64,000 nt of DNA from Alitta virens (lineage: Eukaryota; Annelida; Polychaeta; Phyllodocida; Nereididae). Where the stretch lies: positions 24,993,227 through 25,057,226 of the forward strand of contig OW028576.1 in assembly GCA_932294295.1 (NCBI GenBank). Direction: 5' to 3'. The position numbers and the translations under genes are program-made. Positions 34,059 to 43,966 of the stretch are shown one piece after another (position 1 is the stretch's first letter; each line of letters starts with the position of its first letter). A model generated the notes under the pieces. That model worked only from the letters and a program-made list of their open reading frames with translations. It made no database searches and was not told the DNA's origin.

Positions 34059-34245
34059 TTTTCTTAATTCTAATTACATCTTGCCCCGCTTGTAAGAAAC
34101 TTACTTGACTGGGGACAATGATCTCCAGCAATGCTAGATGCCAACTATGGTCCAAGTCCAAAGGCTGGTGCAGCTTTATCGAGAAGCGCGCGGGGTCATC
34201 CTCGCGGCTAGATATGATGAGACGAATTTTAGCTTGCTCCTTCAT
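33949..34245 (-). CDS. Short capsid-like domain ORF
   Basis: 98 codons beginning MKEQAKIRLIISS, with FSIKLHQPLDLDHSWHLALLEIIVP, which resembles the first beta strands of the penton/minor-capsid proteins just upstream (compare FNIPLP...KWQVGLTQIQLP at 34953). The tail is Ser/Pro/Asp-rich and the frame ends within the leader of the repeat protein, which is read in another frame from 34058. It overlaps the penton gene end by 17 bases. Either a small separate gene or the N-terminus of the repeat protein cut off by a frameshift near 34000. Confidence 0.45.
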   Translation of the reverse strand: MKEQAKIRLIISSREDDPARFSIKLHQPLDLDHSWHLALLEIIVPSQVSFLQAGQDVIRIKKSVPTPSPDESSPHSASREESPHPTPGESDAQDSSKR

Positions 34246-34953
34246 TCGCAGGCATCAACAACAAGGCTATGACAACATTTCCAGCCCAAAACCTAATACG
34301 TTCCCCACGTACATCCATAATTTTGATGCGGATAACGCTATGTGCCTCTCCTTGGATATTAACAAAATCCACTGGATGAAAAGCGTTAGAAAAAGTTTCA
34401 CCGAACTCATGAGGGGGTGGAGCTACCACTTGCAATACGGGGAGGTGCCAATCATTGACCTGCGAGCTTTGTAAAAGCTCACTTTCGATAAAGATGATTT
34501 TGAGGTTAATCCACGGATCAAACAAGTACGCTTGTGGTTGAGTATAGCCTTTGTGGGCACCGTTTGGGGGTAGCCTAGGAGTTTAGCGATATTGGGACTG
34601 AAAGTGAACTTTTCAACTTCATCCCCCACTTTAAACCTGAAACCATCTTTCCATTTGACGGTGAACAAGTGTACCCCAACTCGGGATAACATACCCGCGA
34701 GTTTCGTGGGAGTAAAGAAAAGCCCTTCTTCAATATGCAGCGTCGTTTGGGTATGGTGGATGTCTTCTACCGTCACCGTCTCCTCTTGTTCAACATTGTA
34801 AAAAGTGAGGGGGAGCTGAATTTGTGTCAGACCAACTTGCCATTTCTCGCGAGTGGGCGTGAACAAAGTAGTCGGCAAGGGTATGTTAAAATCTGAGCTT
34901 TTATTGTTAGGATAATTTACAGCTGGGGTGTTGGAAGGTAAAATCATATACAT
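34229..34953 (-). pseudogene. Minor capsid (penton-like) protein, frameshifted
   Basis: The N-terminal part (34953-34423) reads LPSNTPAVNYPNNKSSDFNIPLP, then KWQVGLTQIQLPLTFYNV, the conserved start of the Polinton penton/minor capsid protein. The C-terminal part (34525-34229) has the expected late strands (HPVDFVNIQ, then IKIMDVRGERIRFWAGNVVIALLL), read in a different frame, so there is one shift near 34500. About 241 codons, shorter than many relatives. The protein should form capsid vertices. It overlaps the gene before it by 10 bases and the one after it by 17, a tight minus-strand cluster. Confidence 0.75.
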
Positions 34954-35825
34954 ATTTTCAAGTGTAAGAATAAAAAACCACCCTTCAACCTGACAGGTTC
35001 CCCCTGGCTATCGTGTATGGCTAGGTTTATCCTCGTATATATGCCCGGTTGGATGTAGACTTTCCCCTGGGTATCTTCCATGTTCCAAAGCAAGTTGTCA
35101 TGCATTTGCCCATCCTCATAGCTTACAACCAAAGTCGACAACAGGGGGAGGAGCCGTGATGCCACCGGTATCCTCTCAGCCAGGTCACAAGATATATAAT
35201 AAGTACCCTCCTCATAGTCCCTTTGGCACTTGAAAAGGTATGACACCACAGCCTGCTCCGTAAGATTCCGCAAAAGTGTCTTGCCCTCGAATAACAATTG
35301 ACCGAAATGTGGGGGGACTTGCAGCGATTGTCCCCCTCGTAACATCACTTGCACCATGTTGGTGTGACCTCGTCTCGTAAATAACAAAGGTTCAAAGTCG
35401 TTTTCTTCAGCCAAACGTTGATTAAGCTTATTGACTAAATCTTGAGGACTGTACATGATAAAGGTGGGAACATTATATTTACGCAGCCCGTTGACAGACA
35501 AAATACCCCCATCAACTTTTTGTGATTTTTTTGAGATAACGCATTTTTTCAAAACCAGGTAACTCTCGCTTCTTGCAGGGATCTTCAAGTCTTCTTGAAG
35601 GTGCAGAACAAACTGCCCTACATCTTGCGGATGGGTGTATTGTGTGAGGAAGAAATATTTTTCTTCCCTCACGAATGAAAATTTAGCCATTTTTGCTGAC
35701 TGCGTGTGCGCATTAGGTGTGACCTGCCGGGGGGTGATGTGTTGAGTTTTCTTGACCTTTTCGTACGCTGACTTTTGCGTCGAGTACTGCTCGAAGTAGG
35801 TGGTGGTCTCACTGGGGTCTCCCAT
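34944..35825 (-). CDS. Second penton/minor-capsid-like protein
   Basis: An intact frame of 293 codons; a start at residue 46 (MAKFSFVREEKYFFLTQYTHP) is more likely, as the leader is low complexity. The C-terminus, VYIQPGIYTRINLAIHDSQGEPVRLKGGFLFLHLK, matches in pattern the last strands of the penton protein next door, and internal segments (FGQLLFEGKTLL; VSYEDGQM) fit the same beta-rich fold. I read it as a diverged paralogue forming another vertex or fibre-base subunit. It ends inside the penton start, so the two are probably translated from one transcript or are recent neighbours by duplication. Confidence 0.6.
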   Translation of the reverse strand: MGDPSETTTYFEQYSTQKSAYEKVKKTQHITPRQVTPNAHTQSAKMAKFSFVREEKYFFLTQYTHPQDVGQFVLHLQEDLKIPARSESYLVLKKCVISKKSQKVDGGILSVNGLRKYNVPTFIMYSPQDLVNKLNQRLAEENDFEPLLFTRRGHTNMVQVMLRGGQSLQVPPHFGQLLFEGKTLLRNLTEQAVVSYLFKCQRDYEEGTYYISCDLAERIPVASRLLPLLSTLVVSYEDGQMHDNLLWNMEDTQGKVYIQPGIYTRINLAIHDSQGEPVRLKGGFLFLHLKICI

Positions 35826-36015
35826 GTTTCGTGTGCTTGCGCCGCTCTCCCTCGGTCTCCCACGATTCTTCCAGTACTAAACCATCGCTCCCACAGTGAA
35901 GGAGACGCTGGTGCCTCCACTCCACCCATAGGCGTGGGAAATAACCCCAAAAGGTCACCGCGGATGGAGTGGGAGCTAGGGGTGGAGGAATGGGTAACAC
36001 GCTAGGTGCGGGGGA

Positions 36016-36621
36016 TCATCGGACTCGGAGAGACTTCACCCGAGGAGGCTTCACTCGAGGTCTGGTCCAACAGTGAAAGATTTGGTGGGGGAGGGGAGGT
36101 ACCTCTGAGCGGACTCCAACCCACATTTTGCGGGTGGACGGGTACCCATGGGTTTCCACACAGTCATAGAACGATAACAAGCTGGGGTGAATCCCGAGCG
36201 CCTCCAACTTCTGGAACACTGGTCGCGCACGGTGGTCAAAATCTCCAATATCCCCCATGAGCACTCGCACAACATCTCGAATGTCGACGCCAAACAAATT
36301 TTGTCCGTCTAAGATGACGTTAAAGTGTAGGTCCCACTTGATGGTTCCACCGGTTCGTGTTTGGATGAAATCCAAAATTTTTTTAGCAATCTCCCTTTTA
36401 CCCGAGTCACGCACCGCCTCTAAAATTTCTGTGCATTCTCCGTGTGTGCTCCTAATTTTGCCCTTGTCCTTTCCGTTTTCATCAAAATTGTAGCATTGAC
36501 AAAAATCGTTGAGCTTCATTTGAATGTCATCTGGCAAGTGCTCCTTGTGTGCTGGCTGGTCTCCCACGACAGCGTCATAAGTGTGCTTTGGAATGAGGTA
36601 ACACTCCCTGAAACCCGTCAT
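36016..36621 (-). CDS. Conserved Polinton hypothetical protein
   Basis: 201 codons, uninterrupted. The start, GFRECYLIPKHTYDAV, resembles an N-terminus often seen in Polinton proteins of unknown role. The middle contains ILDFIQTRTGGTIKWDLHFNVILDGQNLFGVDIRDVVRVLMG. The end is basic. No catalytic motif seen. Sits between the capsid cluster and the small GGF protein, with which it overlaps by 4 bases, so a virion-assembly job is plausible. The non-coding gap 35826-36015 before the next gene holds only low-complexity frames. Confidence 0.55.
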   Translation of the reverse strand: MTGFRECYLIPKHTYDAVVGDQPAHKEHLPDDIQMKLNDFCQCYNFDENGKDKGKIRSTHGECTEILEAVRDSGKREIAKKILDFIQTRTGGTIKWDLHFNVILDGQNLFGVDIRDVVRVLMGDIGDFDHRARPVFQKLEALGIHPSLLSFYDCVETHGYPSTRKMWVGVRSEVPPLPHQIFHCWTRPRVKPPRVKSLRVR

Positions 36622-36971
36622 CGTCGTTTAGGCAAAAAAATCTGTATAAGTGGCTGCAGTAGTGGGGCTGCTAAAGAGCCAATCAAAGCGGGAAGAAAAC
36701 CACCGACTTGTCCTGTGAGGATTTTTCTTTTGCGTGACGTCTTCGCTTTTTTGTCCACAAGTTCCCGGCACTGTTTACGATGCTTTTTTAAAGACTTAGC
36801 CAAGGTTGGTGTGATGTGCACATTGCCTTTCAAAACATTGAGGTAGATCTCACAACAAGCATCTATCTCACCTTTGGTAGCGATGTCAATGAGTTACTTG
36901 GTTTCCCCCCGGCTCTTCCCATGCCTTATGAGTATTCGCAAGAAATCTTTATGTTTTTTGAGCGATGACAT
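36618..36971 (-). pseudogene. Small basic membrane-active-type protein with internal stop
   Basis: A 118-codon frame from the ATG at 36971, interrupted by a TAA at 36894-36896; the part after it is open from 36833. Sequence marks: SLKKHKDF at the start, a repeat-like SLKKHRKQ, then a basic stretch and GGFLPALIGSLAAPLLQPLIQIFLPKRR, a Gly-Gly-Phe followed by a hydrophobic helix and a basic end. This design is common to small Polinton proteins near the capsid genes and recalls adenovirus core/pX-type peptides. A second ATG after the stop could still give a 71-residue product. Confidence 0.6.
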
Positions 36972-37354
36972 TGCGTAACGGTTATCTAATCAACATTGCT
37001 CTGTGATCTCTCTCCCAGGGATCAGTTACTTCTTTACTCAAGGGGTGGCGCACATGTTCCCTCCCCAGGCTAAGTGAGGCACCTAACTACTTTCACCAGC
37101 ACACAGTGCCTCATAACACGGGTGTACCGTTGGAAGAACAACACGCACAAATAGGCTAGTATCTTTTTTCTTTAATTGCAAACATTCCACTAACATATAT
37201 ATATAATACATTATCTAATATATAGAATAACACGCTCGACACTTCAATGTCGGAATGAACTAGGTTTGCTTATTATAACAAATCAAAACAGAAGGGGTGG
37301 GGTAACATTCCATAAACCCAGCATGTGCTTAGCTGCACCGGTAGTTTGCCATAC
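36972..37354. other. Non-coding gap within the Polinton
   Basis: AT-rich around 37150-37230 with a 'tatatatata' word. It may hold the promoter of the minus-strand genes to its left, or the poly(A) region of those to its right. No gene seen. Confidence 0.4.
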
Positions 37355-37798
37355 TTACAGTGTTGTCAATAACACGTTTTGTACAAAATCGGTAACCAGA
37401 ATGGGTAACATGGGTAATTGGCTGACGTTGTAAGTGAACAAGATAATCTTCAAGTTGTTGTAGACCTTAAAATCACCTAAATTGACTCCAGCACTGTCTC
37501 TGATTTTGAAGTAAAAACTCGACACACCTTCCTTTAAACCTACCCAGTTAACTGTATGTACAAACAAATGAGTCTGGCATAGATATTGTAACTTGTTTTG
37601 CCTTAGCTCTCTACCTGCCAAGAGATGTTGGTACGTCAAAACAAACCCCTCAGGGGTAACAAAGGGATATCTCAGCACGGTTGCCAGCTGGCTTACTTTG
37701 ACAGTGACCCGAGCAATTGGACACCGGTAAAAAATTTCTAGAATTTCCACAACTTTTTCTAAAAATAATTCAAAGCGCAAAAACAATATCCTTGACAT
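37355..37798 (-). CDS. Hypothetical protein downstream of dUTPase-kinase
   Basis: 147 codons, uninterrupted, starting MSRILFLRFELF and overlapping the end of the kinase fusion by 29 bases in another frame. The middle is rich in Val, Leu and aromatic residues (TVKVSQLATVLRYPFVTPEGFVLTYQHLL; FYFKIRDSAGVNLGDFKVYNNLKIILFTYN), suggesting a beta-rich fold. No family recognised. The overlap hints at coupled expression. Confidence 0.45.
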   Translation of the reverse strand: MSRILFLRFELFLEKVVEILEIFYRCPIARVTVKVSQLATVLRYPFVTPEGFVLTYQHLLAGRELRQNKLQYLCQTHLFVHTVNWVGLKEGVSSFYFKIRDSAGVNLGDFKVYNNLKIILFTYNVSQLPMLPILVTDFVQNVLLTTL

Positions 37799-39179
37799 AC
37801 ACTGTGTTCTTGATAGTCACCTTAAAACCACCTCGAGCATACACCATAATGTCAATTCCCAGGTCTCGCAATTTCAAAGCAACAAAGTTCCGCACTCTTC
37901 TTATTTTATGTTCAGCTACCAGTTGGGCTGACTGTATGGGATGCAATTGCATAGGTTTGGAGCAAAGCCCATTCACAGTGAGCCGGGTCAGGGAATGGTG
38001 CAATAATCCCTCTTCTCTTTTCCTCTGGTTTGGCCCGATTTCGGCAAGGAGACGATTGACCAACACAACTTCGTCGGGACATCGTACAAGAGTTACCGAG
38101 GTATCTGAAGTGGTCAAAAAGGCTGACCTCGAACGCTTGTTGTATTCCAACCAAAAACCATCGCTGCTAGCGCTTTCCTCAGGTCTTTGTCGCGCCTTGA
38201 TACGCTCCAAGCAGGTGTCGATCGGCGTGTCCAATACAAACACAATCACTTTGGTAAATTGGAAAGGACAGAGTTGACGGATAGCCTCGTAACCACCATT
38301 GACGTGATCTATAAGATAGTGGTAGTGATAGTCAGTAATTTCATAGCGGTCCCGCCTAACCTGTACGAACGCCCGGCAGCTTTCCAGGTGTCTGTCAGAT
38401 ATCACAAACTTGTTTGGGGTTAGGTCTATGAACTTCTTCGTCATCGTCTTGATGAATTGTCCCTGGCTCACAATATAGTCTGCCTGGTTTCCACTATATG
38501 CTTGGGATAATGGATCAAATGGTTGACCATTGAAAAGGGTGTTTGAGAAAAGCTCAGTTGGCTCGGGTGAAAAAAAGACGTTGTTGCGCTGACGTAATAA
38601 TGTCTGCAAATGTTTGAACAGAGTTGTCTTGCCAGCGCCAATGCAACCTTCCAGTACTAAGAGCGTACCAGTGTCACCTTCCTCCCTCACTGGATGGGAT
38701 GAGCTGGTCCCACCAGGGGACCCATCTCCCGTGCTAGCGAAGCAACCATCACCCCTCGCTGGGCGGCAAGCGTCTTGACGTAGAGTACGAGATGTGGGGT
38801 GAAGAATAGGAAAGAAAAGCATTTGACTTATACGTTGCCCAGGTGTGATGACGAGAGCGCTGCAAGGAGAGGCGTTGAAAAGCACAACAGTTATTTCTCC
38901 ACGGAAATCACAATCAATCGTACCCAATACGGTGTAACACTGCTTGTGCAGACCCAGTCCAGACCTGGAGATCAATTGTATAAACATGCTAGGTGCGATG
39001 GTCTTGATGCTCAACCCCGTCCTAAAGCTCCTTTTCCCCATCAGGGGGATGTCCCCACCCTCAATGGCGTAGACATCATAGCCCGCGGCATGGGGTGTTC
39101 CGAGTCGAGGGTACCGCGCGAGCGGGTGAAGCAAGTTGAACTCCACTTGTTGGGTGGACACAGCGGGTGTAATATCCAT
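37770..39179 (-). CDS. dUTPase-deoxynucleoside kinase fusion
   Basis: One intact frame of 469 residues. Residues 1-151 form a trimeric dUTPase with all five motifs: AAGYDVYA (31-38), SRSGLG (71-76), GTIDCDFRGE (86-95), PGQRISQ (113-119) and the glycine-rich arm RGDGCFASTG (142-151). Motif 3 has Phe92 where Tyr is usual, and the arm has Cys146 for a Gly. Residues about 172-345 form a deoxynucleoside kinase: P-loop GCIGAGKTT (178-186), a PEP word (205-207), SDRH (261-264) and the LID RIKARQRPEE (326-335). About 110 further residues have no recognised family. The enzyme pair would convert dUTP to dUMP and phosphorylate salvaged deoxynucleosides, feeding DNA synthesis by the element. Neither activity is part of the standard Polinton core. 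Confidence 0.88.
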   Translation of the reverse strand: MDITPAVSTQQVEFNLLHPLARYPRLGTPHAAGYDVYAIEGGDIPLMGKRSFRTGLSIKTIAPSMFIQLISRSGLGLHKQCYTVLGTIDCDFRGEITVVLFNASPCSALVITPGQRISQMLFFPILHPTSRTLRQDACRPARGDGCFASTGDGSPGGTSSSHPVREEGDTGTLLVLEGCIGAGKTTLFKHLQTLLRQRNNVFFSPEPTELFSNTLFNGQPFDPLSQAYSGNQADYIVSQGQFIKTMTKKFIDLTPNKFVISDRHLESCRAFVQVRRDRYEITDYHYHYLIDHVNGGYEAIRQLCPFQFTKVIVFVLDTPIDTCLERIKARQRPEESASSDGFWLEYNKRSRSAFLTTSDTSVTLVRCPDEVVLVNRLLAEIGPNQRKREEGLLHHSLTRLTVNGLCSKPMQLHPIQSAQLVAEHKIRRVRNFVALKLRDLGIDIMVYARGGFKVTIKNTVYVKDIVFAL

Positions 39180-39472
39180 CTTATACCTTCAAAGTCAAGA
39201 ATGAGACTGGTGAGTTCGTTAGGGAAGGGTGCTTTTATATATATACTCCCCAACTTGACGTCAACCGTTGATGGACCTCCATCAGCAGCAGGTAAAATGT
39301 TGCTGCACCAAACGGTGAGGGAGACCCAAGGACAACAAAACGTCACTGATGGGTTGATTGTCGAGCCACTTCGCATCGATGTCCCCCCAAGGTCCGTTAC
39401 CTCCTTGAAACATATTACAAAAATGGAAACGCACAGTTGTCACACATTGATATTCCAAAGACATGTTTCTCT
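39180..39472. other. Spacer upstream of the dUTPase-kinase gene
   Basis: Contains 'ttatatatatact' near 39234-39246, a TATA-like word about 55 bases ahead of the minus-strand start at 39179, so a plausible promoter. No gene recognised. Confidence 0.4.
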
Positions 39473-41032
39473 TCAAAACGTGCTCAACGCACGCGTGACG
39501 ATGATGGTAAATTTGAGGGGGGCGTGTAACATGTGATCCCTGATGTCACTTAGGAACTCGGGGACGGGTAGTCCTCCACTCCGGCAGACTGTCGTACCCC
39601 CAGAGGAAACCGAAGCCACACAAAAATCGGCGGGGCTCAATTCCACCACTACGTACAAAGGTGCATTCTCGAGGTCGTTCCTGTCGTAGCGTTTTCCCCT
39701 GTCTTTGATCAAATAATCCACAATACAGAAGATGGGGTAAGCCATGTTAAATCCTAATTGCCGTCTCAACCAGTCAAATTGCCCCGTACAAATCTTGTAC
39801 CCGAACCGAAAATTTTGGAAAGGGACGTAAAAAGGTCCACCCAAAATGGGGCGGGCCCAATAATACCATGATGCGTCACAGTCTAGCAAAGTATTACACA
39901 CCGGTTGACCTCTTTGGTGCATAAGGTTGGTTCTGTATACAAGGTGGCGCAACTTATCTAACAAGAAGGGTGTCTTCTGATCATCACATTCCTCTCGCCA
40001 CAGTTCTCGACTCTCAATAGCACTGTCCAAACAGTGACGCACTTCACGCAGGACAGCTCGCAATTCCAGGTGTCGTTGCAGGAACATTGTAAATAGTCCA
40101 CCTGAGGAAGGTACAAAATCCACCAAACTTAATTCCTTATAAACACGGATGAACTGGTACAGCGTGATCCTAGCTAACGCCTCGTGGAACTTCTTATCTC
40201 TCATTTCCGCTCCCAGGACAGACCAAAACGCAAGGAGAGGGAGAGTTATGGATCCCTCAGGAGGGTGCAACAAATTATTTCCCACCAGTGTGTAGAAGCA
40301 AACCACCGCAAAGCTCCATTTGGAAACCAAACAGTTCCTGGGTAAACACACCATCCATGCTCTTTCAGAGTTCTTCATGTGCTGTGCATAAATGCGTTCA
40401 GCTGCTCTTAACTTTTTCTGTAATCCATAAAATGTGCGAGCGCGGTGGGCTATTTTTTGGAACTGGACAAGCCCCATCTTCCATAATAATTCTTTCCTCC
40501 CTTGTGTGCGATGGAGAAAGACGTGAGCATGCATTAACGGGAGTGTAACGTGGCCAAAACATTTGTAGCATATTCTTTGGTGTTGACCTCGTTTCCAAAC
40601 AATTTCAGCATTTGTGAATAAACTGAATGGAACAAGAAAAGAAGAGACCCGACCCCAAACAACTCGTTTACCCAGTACACTTAGAAATTGTTGAGGGTGT
40701 GGGGTTTGCACCACGGTCAATGTCCCCCGGCTCCCCTCGGAGCAGGAAAAGGTACAAAAGTCTAACCTGCGTGGTTCATAATAACGGCTGACTTCGTAAC
40801 TCACAGGTAAGTTATCCATGAACTCGTCAAAATCCCAATTCACACTCGACGCAAGGGCCCGAGGATCCACACTTTTATCCTTGTGCTTTGTCAGGGACGC
40901 ACACGTCATGATTTTAACGCTCAGGAAAGGGACGAGACAAATTTTGGTTTTTCTCTTCCTTTTTATTGAGTAAAGTAATAATACAAAGTGTGAAATGTTC
41001 AATGTATAGATATTTGCATTGTTAACAACCAT
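39473..41032 (-). CDS. Unknown family member A (first of three tandem paralogues)
   Basis: An intact frame of up to 519 codons; the ATG at 40909 (MTCASLTKHK) is the likelier start, giving about 478. Marks shared with the two genes upstream: VPFSLFTN, HVTLPLMHAHVFL, an aromatic/Leu-rich middle, FVPSSGGLFTMFL, then GYKICTGQFDWLRRQLGF, a charged linker, and an end of the type FCVASVSSGGTTVCRSGGLP. Cys and Trp are plentiful and there is no signal peptide or transmembrane helix in the shorter form. No known domain recognised. The three copies stand in a row with the same direction, so they arose by tandem duplication inside the element. Confidence 0.6.
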   Translation of the reverse strand: MVVNNANIYTLNISHFVLLLYSIKRKRKTKICLVPFLSVKIMTCASLTKHKDKSVDPRALASSVNWDFDEFMDNLPVSYEVSRYYEPRRLDFCTFSCSEGSRGTLTVVQTPHPQQFLSVLGKRVVWGRVSSFLVPFSLFTNAEIVWKRGQHQRICYKCFGHVTLPLMHAHVFLHRTQGRKELLWKMGLVQFQKIAHRARTFYGLQKKLRAAERIYAQHMKNSERAWMVCLPRNCLVSKWSFAVVCFYTLVGNNLLHPPEGSITLPLLAFWSVLGAEMRDKKFHEALARITLYQFIRVYKELSLVDFVPSSGGLFTMFLQRHLELRAVLREVRHCLDSAIESRELWREECDDQKTPFLLDKLRHLVYRTNLMHQRGQPVCNTLLDCDASWYYWARPILGGPFYVPFQNFRFGYKICTGQFDWLRRQLGFNMAYPIFCIVDYLIKDRGKRYDRNDLENAPLYVVVELSPADFCVASVSSGGTTVCRSGGLPVPEFLSDIRDHMLHAPLKFTIIVTRALSTF

Positions 41033-41223
41033 GACAGCATGATATTTTAACGGTTAAAAAGATGTTTCATGGTCAAAGCGTGCGGTAGTCCAGCCGCCCC
41101 CACGGAACGGAACAAGTCGCGTGGGAACATAACCCAATGTCCTAGAGGACTGATCAAGTGGATGTCAGTGAAGTGGCGCCGCAGGTGTGAAGCACACTAG
41201 TACTCCAACGAAGCATTGCGCTC

Positions 41224-42395
41224 CTACACAGCAGCAATTTTAGGGAAGATGTCAACAGAGTAAGGGGAAAAATGAACAAAGTCAACAACGTCAAGCAAAA
41301 GGTCCACCACAGGAGTTCCAGCACTTCGACAGATCGTTGTTCCCTCTGTCATGGCTGCCACAACACAAGTTGTGGGGGTAGTCAACTGGACCTCCACATA
41401 GCAAGGCTCGTATTGAATGTCCTGGGTGTGTTGGTTTGGTCTCTCAATCACTTGGTGATCCAGGAAGCGGAAGTGGGGCTGTGCGATGCTATACCCCAAC
41501 GCCTGCCGCAACCAGTTCATCCTCCCAGTACACAGTTGGTACCCAATATGCATGGAGTTGTGGGACCGCTCCACCCAAGGGCCACATCGAACGTTATCGG
41601 GGATGTAATAAAACCAGTAAACGTCAGAACACATCAGGCTCACGTCATCCTGAGGGCTTTGTTGGAAGATAATTTCCGCCTTAGAGGCCAGATCAGACAA
41701 GACGTCGTAGCTGACAAACCCGTCTCGAGTCGGAGCAACAATATGGGCGGGCAACCAGCCACCGTCGCACGGAGGACAGATATGGGTGGGGTGTACTCCA
41801 TCACCACGAATGAGAATAGCAAACTCCGCATCTCCACAAAAGGTATGGCTCTGCAGGCTCCCTGTACAGCAGCCGTCTGTTCCAAACCCGTGAGCGAGGA
41901 CCAGAATGCGGCGAACGTGGGGTAATGCTTCCGGTCAGGATACATCGCGGCCAGGTGTTTCATGACACAGATGTAGAACAGACGGTAGATGAAAGCGCTG
42001 CGCTTGACCGCTGGAGGTCCAAGACGTGGGGTGAGAAAGATCCGCGTAGAGTGGGTCGACTCATGAAGGTAACGTACTCAGTATCGAACCTGATGACACG
42101 GCCCATCAGCTGCACCCACGCGTCGCCCCGCCACAGCCAATCTGTAAAAGTTGTGAACGGCACTCGGATGGTGGAGCAAGTTTGGTTGCACCGGCTTCTG
42201 CTCGGGGTAGCACCGTGGGGTTGAACTAAAATCACATCCCATGGTGTGAACGTGATGGTGCCACCCCTCCGTAACCTTAAGGTTACGACCTACCACCGAG
42301 CGGGTCGCTTCGACGACGTCTGCATGACCCGCACGCATGATGAGAAGAAGTCGAGCGTCATCACTAGGACGAACAGGGTACTGCCGCATGGGCAT
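41224..42395 (-). pseudogene. Unknown family member B (frameshifted)
   Basis: Similarity to members A and C runs through four overlapping frames (42395-42078, 42235-41960, 41963-41640, 41754-41224), which implies at least three shifts. Family marks: IRVPFTTFTDWLW in the first half and GYQLCTGRMNWLRQALGY, YVEVQL, TTCVVAAMTEGTTICRSAGTP in the second. This copy is the most decayed of the three. It is GC-richer and CpG-richer than its neighbours, which may mean a different age or some local bias. Confidence 0.6.
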
Positions 42396-42542
42396 GGGCG
42401 AGCTTCATGTGTGAATGTCACCATCATCGTCTGCCAATAATGGACCCAACTGGCCTGGGGTGATAACCGGAGCGCATGAAACTTCCCAGCCGGTACCGAG
42501 GGCGAGAAAGAAGTATCGCGTACCCTGCCTGCGCCATAGTTT

Positions 42543-43964
42543 TTAAAATATATACTCGTGCAGATGAGCGGGAATTTGTGTGCGTAAATGTTTCCCCTCC
42601 TGTAGTAAGTCGTGGAGTGCAGGTAGTGAGAATATAACGTCTTTTATTACCTCCACACAGAGTGCTTGCAGAGTGTTAATCTTTGTCAAATGATCCATCA
42701 GTCGTTGACAGAAAGCACATCCACATGCATGGGGTAAGGATTGGGGGAAAACATATGAGTTCACAGCCTGTAAAACTGTGTCAAGCATGAGCAAGGGTGA
42801 TTTACAGATGACGACTCCCCTTTTTTCCCTAATCAAAATAGTGGCCGATTGGCAACCAACCCTGCTAAACTCCACGAGCAGGGGGTGTTGTTGGCTTGGG
42901 GTGATACTTTGTGGAGGGAAGAAGCTGCTCAGCACAAAACGTGGGTTAGGCCAGAGCAGGTTTGTTGACATCCATATTTTGGCAATTTTCCCCCTGATGA
43001 TGCTCCATGCTAATGCTGCACTTCCATGAAATTTTTCCTGAGCGACAAGATCAAAATAAATCCACCCAGAGTCATCCACAACATTTGGGTGACGTTCTCC
43101 GAATGACGTCACAGCCTGGTAGATTTGACCACCACTTACAGGGGTGAACCCCGCACATACCGTCTGCAGCTTGACATAGTCCAGCTGAAGGGAAAAGTTC
43201 TGATGCAAGGTGCTTCGACCACACACAGAGAAGTGGCGCAGGACATCTAGTAAAGCCACGGTTAACTCTGAAAGTGGATTAGTAGTTTGCTCTAAAATCC
43301 AATCAGAGGTTACAAAAAAATCAAAATAACCCAACTCTCGTCTAGCCACGCGCAAATGGTTGGGTGTAATGGATGACATGGCTTCATCAAACTTTTTCTC
43401 AACTTCGTCCCCTTCCAACATCACTCCCTGCTCCCGACATAGGACACAAACCCTCCGCAACATCACAGGGACAGTGACGTGCATAGCGTATTGTTGAACT
43501 GTCCAATGAAGACCCAACGAAACATTGAAAACATGTTGACGTAAACTCCCCTCATGGTATTGTCCAAGAACAAATTTCTCAGCCGCAGCCACACACAGCG
43601 AATCATCAATCCACGATCGGGCACGCTGTAACAAGTTGTGAAACATGCCCCTTGAAAATAAAGTATCATCCAAGGCTACATCCTTGCTTGAAATGATAAG
43701 CACACAACGAGACACGCGCTAAATGCCTGTAAATCCATCCTCGAACAGGGATAAACAAATCGAAAAGAAGTGAAAAGGTAGCTTGATCACACTCCTACGC
43801 ATGGGGTCCACATATTTGCCAGCGTGAAGAAGTAAAGGGGATTTAGCGAGTCCGTAACGTCGTTTCATTATGAGAAAAGTTTTTTTCTGATCATCCACAA
43901 ACATGGTCTCATTGCGAAAGCGCTGAGAGGCAAAAAAATTCTGCCGAGCAAGGTCCCGAGTCAT
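42543..43964 (-). pseudogene. Unknown family member C with one internal stop
   Basis: A 474-codon frame from the ATG at 43964 to 42543, open apart from a TAG at 43719-43721. Alignment by eye with member A: KLPFHFFSI with LVPFSLFTN, HVTVPVMLRRVCVLCREQG with HVTLPLMHAHVFLHRTQG, FTPVSGGQIYQAV with FVPSSGGLFTMFL, and SATILIREKRGVVICKSP with FCVASVSSGGTTVCRSGG. The near-equal length of A and C argues that both represent the full protein. Function unknown. Confidence 0.6.
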
Positions 43965-43966
43965 GA

